From NCBI RefSeq assembly GCF_000001735.4, contig NC_003070.9:21127971-21191970 (forward strand): a DNA stretch of 64,000 nt. The letters are read 5' to 3'. The position numbers and the translations under genes are program-made. This document shows positions 60,101 to 64,000 of the stretch, piece after piece (the stretch's first letter is position 1; the number at the start of each line of letters is the position of its first letter). The DNA comes from Arabidopsis thaliana. Taxonomy: Eukaryota; Streptophyta; Magnoliopsida; Brassicales; Brassicaceae. The notes beneath the pieces were generated by a model. That model did no database searches, was not told where the DNA came from, and was given only the letters and a program-made list of their open reading frames with translations.

Positions 60101-61751
60101 GGAAACAAATTTGGAAAGAAAAGTTTTCACAAGTTGTTTGATCGGATTCAAAAATTGGAAAATATGAGGAAAAGAACAAAAAACTAAAAAGTCAACGACA
60201 CTCTTCAGGAATGACAACGTGTAGAGATACTCAATCTACGTTATTGTTTTGTTTAAACTATAACAACGTGAAGAGGTAACCTACATTATTATATATGTGT
60301 TTGGTCAGAATTAGTTATCATGTTTTATGTTGTGTAGATCGAATCATAAAGCATTACAATTTGATACAAAAAAAAAATGTTACAATAATCAGTTTTCCGA
60401 TTTCTTTTACAACTCATCGGAACCCGCATTATTTAATGCATCGGAAATATCCATTTTAAAACTTTCAAAAATATCTTCGTTTGCGCCATTTAGCTTATTT
60501 CATTTGACCCATAACTGCTCCACTCGTTGATCATGGATGGGGAGTAGTGGTTTGCCTCCTCTTTGTGGAACGCCTCTCGGACCTTGGCAGTAAGATCAAC
60601 ATCCCAATTAGACTCTTATTACAAAATAATGAAAAAGATAACATTAGAGTTCATTATTTAACCCAATTAGATTCTTATTACAAAATAAAGAAACAAGTAA
60701 CACTAGAGTTCATTATTTAATTTTTTTAATTAACTTCAAGTCAAAATCTTACTGCAAAACTTTGTTTTTTTTTCTTTTTTTTTTGGTATCACTCGTGCAG
60801 ATTGACAGAACCATATTTCTTGATCATCTTGCAGTATTGATCCAGATGTCGAATACAAGTTCTTGATGAGTACATCTGTACATGCATCATCTTCAAGTTT
60901 TGGATCGGTTTTCCGAAATGACTTTTTAGTTGTACGACACTGACAAAAAAATGTCGTATGGGATTGTAAATGTTAGTTTTTGTAAAAATCCTTTAAAAGA
61001 GAAAACTTTTATGGTAATAAATGAAATGCAAAAAAAAAATATATATATATATATAACAATTTTTACATATACAGTTAATCCTTAATCTCTCTTAATCATA
61101 TATTTTTTAAAAAATTTTGAAATTTAAAGGAAAAAAATAACATCTACATCTACAACTAACATAGTTCTTTTTTGGATAAAATAGCTAAGTCACAACCAAC
61201 AAAGCTAGCAAAAAGATCTACAGCTAAAGTGAACATATATATAAGAGATTTTACGGCAATAGCTATTTTATAGAGAGATTCTACGCCAAAACGTAATTAT
61301 GTGTTTTCTGCCAAATTTATTAACAAATGTAGACTTGAGAAATGACAGTATATAATGTTATAATTTAAGTTTAACATATGTTGTGATTATGTTAATGACT
61401 AATTTTGAGAAACCAAGATTTATAGATGTCTCTAGCAACCTCAAACTGAACCATTTAATATGTATCACTTTCAATATTTCGAATTGTTTTTCTTCCATCG
61501 AACATTATATTTGTCTACTGAAATATTCATTGAATATATTTTGGTCATTGACCGACTAATTTCGTAAGAAATCAATTCTACAATATTTTCTTTTGACTAT
61601 ATATCTATAAGGAAATAAATTGAAAGTTCATGTTCCTTTTTATTTTTTACCAGAAAAATTACCTTTTTACATATGTTTGTGTTATATATATAATCAGTCA
61701 TCTAAGCTAGAAAAATTCATTAAACCAATCTTAAGAACAAATATCATAAAA
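60101..61751. other. Spacer between the xylosyltransferase and defensin-like genes
   Basis: A W-box (GTTGAC read on the minus strand, about 60190) lies upstream of the xylosyltransferase gene. A 59-bp tandem duplication is at 60603-60720. The rest is AT-rich. A TATA-like 'gactatatatctataagg' at about 61595-61612 lies about 140 bases before the next start codon. Confidence 0.45.
60603..60720. repeat. 59-bp tandem duplication
   Basis: Copies 60603-60661 and 60662-60720 both run from 'cccaattaga(c/t)tcttatt' to 'gttcattattta'. They differ at only a few positions, so the duplication is fairly recent. Confidence 0.9.
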
Positions 61752-62119
61752 ATGGCCATAACCATGAGAACTTTAGTGGCATTTGTTTTCACTATCTTTT
61801 TCATCATATCTTTTGTTCACAGTCGTACAACAACTTCAGGTGCTGCTTTATTTTTATACCTCACTTTTTAATTATGGGTTTAATTTGATTTTGTTGATAT
61901 AATTAATTAATGTGCATATTGGTTTAATGATTTATTGTTTAATTATAAACAGGTTATGGAATGTTATTTGACTCCGTGGCTTGCGAGGGAGGATTTGAAT
62001 ATTGTCCTCGTGGTGGTGGGAACGACAAGTGCACTACCTTTTGTAGAAGCTTGCCAAACAAATATGATTTTGGCGTATGTGATAAGATCTACGCATGTTG
62101 CTGTCATATAAATGTTTAA
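61752..62119 (+). CDS. Defensin-like secreted cysteine-rich peptide (DEFL)
   Basis: Two exons (61752-61839 and 61953-62119) give 84 residues. The first exon encodes a signal peptide (TLVAFVFTIFFIISFVHS). The intron falls just after it, the usual place in plant DEFL genes. The mature part has eight cysteines (one in DSVACEGG, then EYC, KC, TFC, GVC and a final ACCCH cluster) with Gly-rich spacing, fitting the disulfide-stabilised defensin fold. Secretion to the apoplast is expected. Members act in defence or reproductive signalling; which applies here cannot be told. I believe TAIR lists a DEFL family gene here (At1g56553). Confidence 0.85.
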
Positions 62120-63034
62120 AAGATAAATATGTGTCCAAGATGAATTAATCTAATCAAATGTATCGGTATTTCCTTCAATAATAAACATGCAAAAGTTTTA
62201 AGACTTAATATATATTCGTCTGCTAGTCATCTTGCAAAATTCCCCAAGTCCAATATGAAATCTTATATCCTATCAACAGCTTCGTCTGTCTTATTGGTTA
62301 ACGGATAGCTATTTAACCACAACACCGGTCAATCATTACCTTTCCCGATTATGAAGATACCTTGCCATGTGAGCTGAGGAGCTATTTGGAATATGATCTG
62401 ACTGAAACACAATTCGAGGTATTATTGTCTCTGGGTACTTTTCCCTATTGAAGAGGTTATGCTTATCAAAACTTTGAAGAGAAAACCATCATGGAGGAAT
62501 GGTAGAGCCTGGAAAGTTTGAAGTTAAAATTAAATAATTAAAGAAATCAAAGAATTGGATCTATGTCAAATTAACAAAATTCGTATTATTATTGGTACAT
62601 ATTTTTGAGTAAGAAGGAGAATGAATGTATAGACGTAATGAACATGTCAAACGTTGTTGAGGATATGTGCTAATACTAGTCAGCTGTGATGATAATGAGT
62701 CTTTTTAGTTTTGAAAACGTCAAATCTTAGGGGATGAGTTTCAACGCATGTAACCAGAGAGGTCGGACAAGCATACCGAACCGGAGATCGATACTTGAGT
62801 TTGTGTCTTTGATTAGTTATTTTTACGTAGTTGATTAAATACGAATCTGAGCTGAAAAAAAAATATATATATATACCAAAACGTCCATATTAAATTATTA
62901 TAATTGACATTGAACACTATTATTTATAAGCCTAAAAACTAAAAAAGTCCCCAAAACCAAAATATTGATTAAATATCAACAATAATTTTAAAAAAAATCT
63001 AATTTATCTTACACTTTAAAAAGTTTTACTTAAA
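62120..63034. other. AT-rich spacer, nothing certain
   Basis: A mildly less AT-rich part (62330-62520) can be read as short peptide-like pieces, but with no domain I recognise. From 62850 the sequence is AT-rich and leads into the Helitron-like hairpin. Confidence 0.35.
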
Positions 63035-63061
63035 CCCATGCATACGTGCATGGGATAGTAT
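63035..63061 (+). mobile_element. Helitron-like 3' hairpin end
   Basis: CCCATGCA-TACG-TGCATGGG (63035-63054) is a perfect 8-bp stem with a 4-nt loop followed by 'atagtatg', close to the CTAGT end of Helitrons. The element body would be the AT-rich DNA to the left; its 5' end was not found. Confidence 0.5.
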
Positions 63062-63150
63062 GTAAATTTTTAATTTTACATATCAATCACGACATAATTA
63101 CGTAACTTACATACGGAATTTTAATTTCTTAAAACAGATCCAATATGTAA

Positions 63151-63693
63151 TCATGGATCTTTGCTTACTCCTGAATCCTTTCTTAGAATCGACTTCAATG
63201 GTTTCAAAGACATAACCTCATGCTCATCGAAGGAACTAAAACTTCCTTTCGATGTCCTCCTCTTGATTCTCCTTGAACTTATTCGTATCTCATCAACTTC
63301 ATCCTTTATGCTCACAATTTTTCTTGGAGCCTTTTCTTTTTGTACACTTAACTCTACTAGTTCTCGATCGACTGATAATGTTTCCTTTTCTTCCATGTTT
63401 TCTCCAACATTACATGTGTTATTAGAGCCAATATCAGAATTTTCTTCCTTTGATACAACTTTACCAAGTTTCTGTGGTTGGCCAAGTGTTACTTTCTTCA
63501 AGGCCTGTGTGGCTAATAATTTCACCAAGCAATCGTAGAATCGTCTCCAGATATTGATAGGACATTGAAGTTCTCGTTCTGTGTTTTTCTTTTTTTGATC
63601 GACTAAAGAGAAAAGCATGTTTTGGTTTTTGGAGTTTATCTTTGGCTCAAAATGTAAGGAAAACAAAAAACAAGCAGCAATATAATAATCCAT
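63151..63693 (-). CDS. Uncharacterised Lys/Glu-rich protein
   Basis: A single minus-strand frame of 180 residues runs from ATG 63693 to a stop at 63151. I do not recognise the family. The N-terminus is mildly hydrophobic (YYIAACFLFSLHF). The rest is polar and basic, with RRIKRRTSKGSFSSFDE and SLKPLKSILRK, which look like nuclear-localisation or phosphorylation-type segments. The opposite strand is also open (63161-63538), but its composition is less protein-like. A TA microsatellite lies just upstream. I think TAIR places an unknown-protein gene (At1g56555) here. Further exons cannot be excluded. Confidence 0.55.
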   Translation of the reverse strand: MDYYIAACFLFSLHFEPKINSKNQNMLFSLVDQKKKNTERELQCPINIWRRFYDCLVKLLATQALKKVTLGQPQKLGKVVSKEENSDIGSNNTCNVGENMEEKETLSVDRELVELSVQKEKAPRKIVSIKDEVDEIRISSRRIKRRTSKGSFSSFDEHEVMSLKPLKSILRKDSGVSKDP

Positions 63694-63816
63694 CGTCAAT
63701 GATGAAGATATGGTTAACTTGTAAGAGTGGGCGACTTTAGGGAGAAGAAGAAGATCAAGAATCAGCGGAAGAAATTAAACAAGTTTGGAATAATTTGATC
63801 CTTTCATTATACTTGA

Positions 63817-63817
<1 letters not shown>

Positions 63818-63862
<45 letters not shown>
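63818..63862. repeat. (TA)n microsatellite
   Basis: An alternating AT run of about 44 bases, likely polymorphic, in the upstream region of the minus-strand gene at 63151-63693. Confidence 0.95.
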
Positions 63863-63864
<2 letters not shown>

Positions 63865-64000
63865 GAATTTATGTTTTAAGTTTTATCATTCGCTTCACTC
63901 CATATGTTGATGTATAGCCTAATTTTGATTTGGAACTTACATTATTACTTATTGTTAAACATCATTTGACATCATTGCTGACGTCATAGAAGTCCAACAC

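Noticed and set aside
62330..62520. Apparent peptide-like fragment in the spacer after the defensin-like gene
   Set aside because: No family recognised and stops in all frames; left as unexplained spacer.
63161..63538. 125-codon plus-strand frame opposite the last minus-strand gene
   Set aside because: Composition is dominated by Ser/Phe/Leu as expected for the antisense of a Lys/Glu/Ser-rich frame; no start context or domain.

Overview
The window is nuclear plant DNA. It is AT-rich, has multi-exon genes with GT-AG introns, and encodes plant-specific products (nicotianamine synthase, TIR-NB-LRR receptors, pectin methylesterases, a cell-wall xylosyltransferase). The proteins I could rebuild exon by exon match, as I remember them, Arabidopsis thaliana chromosome 1 genes from about At1g56420 to At1g56555. 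Locus names are from memory, not from a search. All exon joins were checked by hand for frame and GT/AG borders.

Layout. 1-9 kb: a Helitron-like end, a secreted repeat-tailed protein gene (1105-2588), then 6 kb of AT-rich intergenic DNA with a Harbinger-type MITE and a perfect 64-bp hairpin. 9-21.5 kb: housekeeping genes. These are NAS4, the HSP90 co-chaperone-like TPR5 (minus), the 20S proteasome subunit PBG1 (divergent from TPR5), and a PAPA-1/zf-HIT (INO80 Ies2-like) gene, with MITE, foldback and SINE-like relics between the last two. 21.7-22.2 kb: a broken TIR fragment. 22.5-29.6 kb: two tandem minus-strand pectin methylesterase genes, both with intact five-exon reading frames. 31.8-39.1 kb: SOQ1, a chloroplast HAD / thioredoxin-like / NHL fusion, with a possible HAD-only isoform. 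39.7-57.3 kb: the WRR4 resistance cluster. WRR4A (+) and a frameshifted paralogue (-) face each other as a large inverted duplication around an F-box pseudogene. A GC-rich proline-codon minisatellite and WRR4B (+) follow. 58-63.7 kb: a GT77 rhamnogalacturonan-II xylosyltransferase (-), a small defensin-like secreted peptide gene (+), a second Helitron-like end and a lysine-rich protein of unknown function (-).

Biology. The left half is mostly conserved single-copy metabolism and protein homeostasis. The 39.7-57.3 kb block is a fast-evolving immune cluster: TIR, NB-ARC and LRR exons in the same four-exon layout in all three genes, plus an orphan TIR fragment 18 kb away. It shows birth-and-death marks: a premature stop before a readable C-terminal tail, a frameshifted tail in the sister gene, an in-frame octapeptide duplication, and an orphan TIR disabled by a 7-bp duplication. 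The most unusual items are the intact tandem PME pair, the SOQ1 alternative terminal exon, the perfect 64-bp inverted repeat, and the duplicated 3' splice-site segment in the Ies2-like gene. I found no CRISPR array, rRNA gene or convincing intact tRNA gene.
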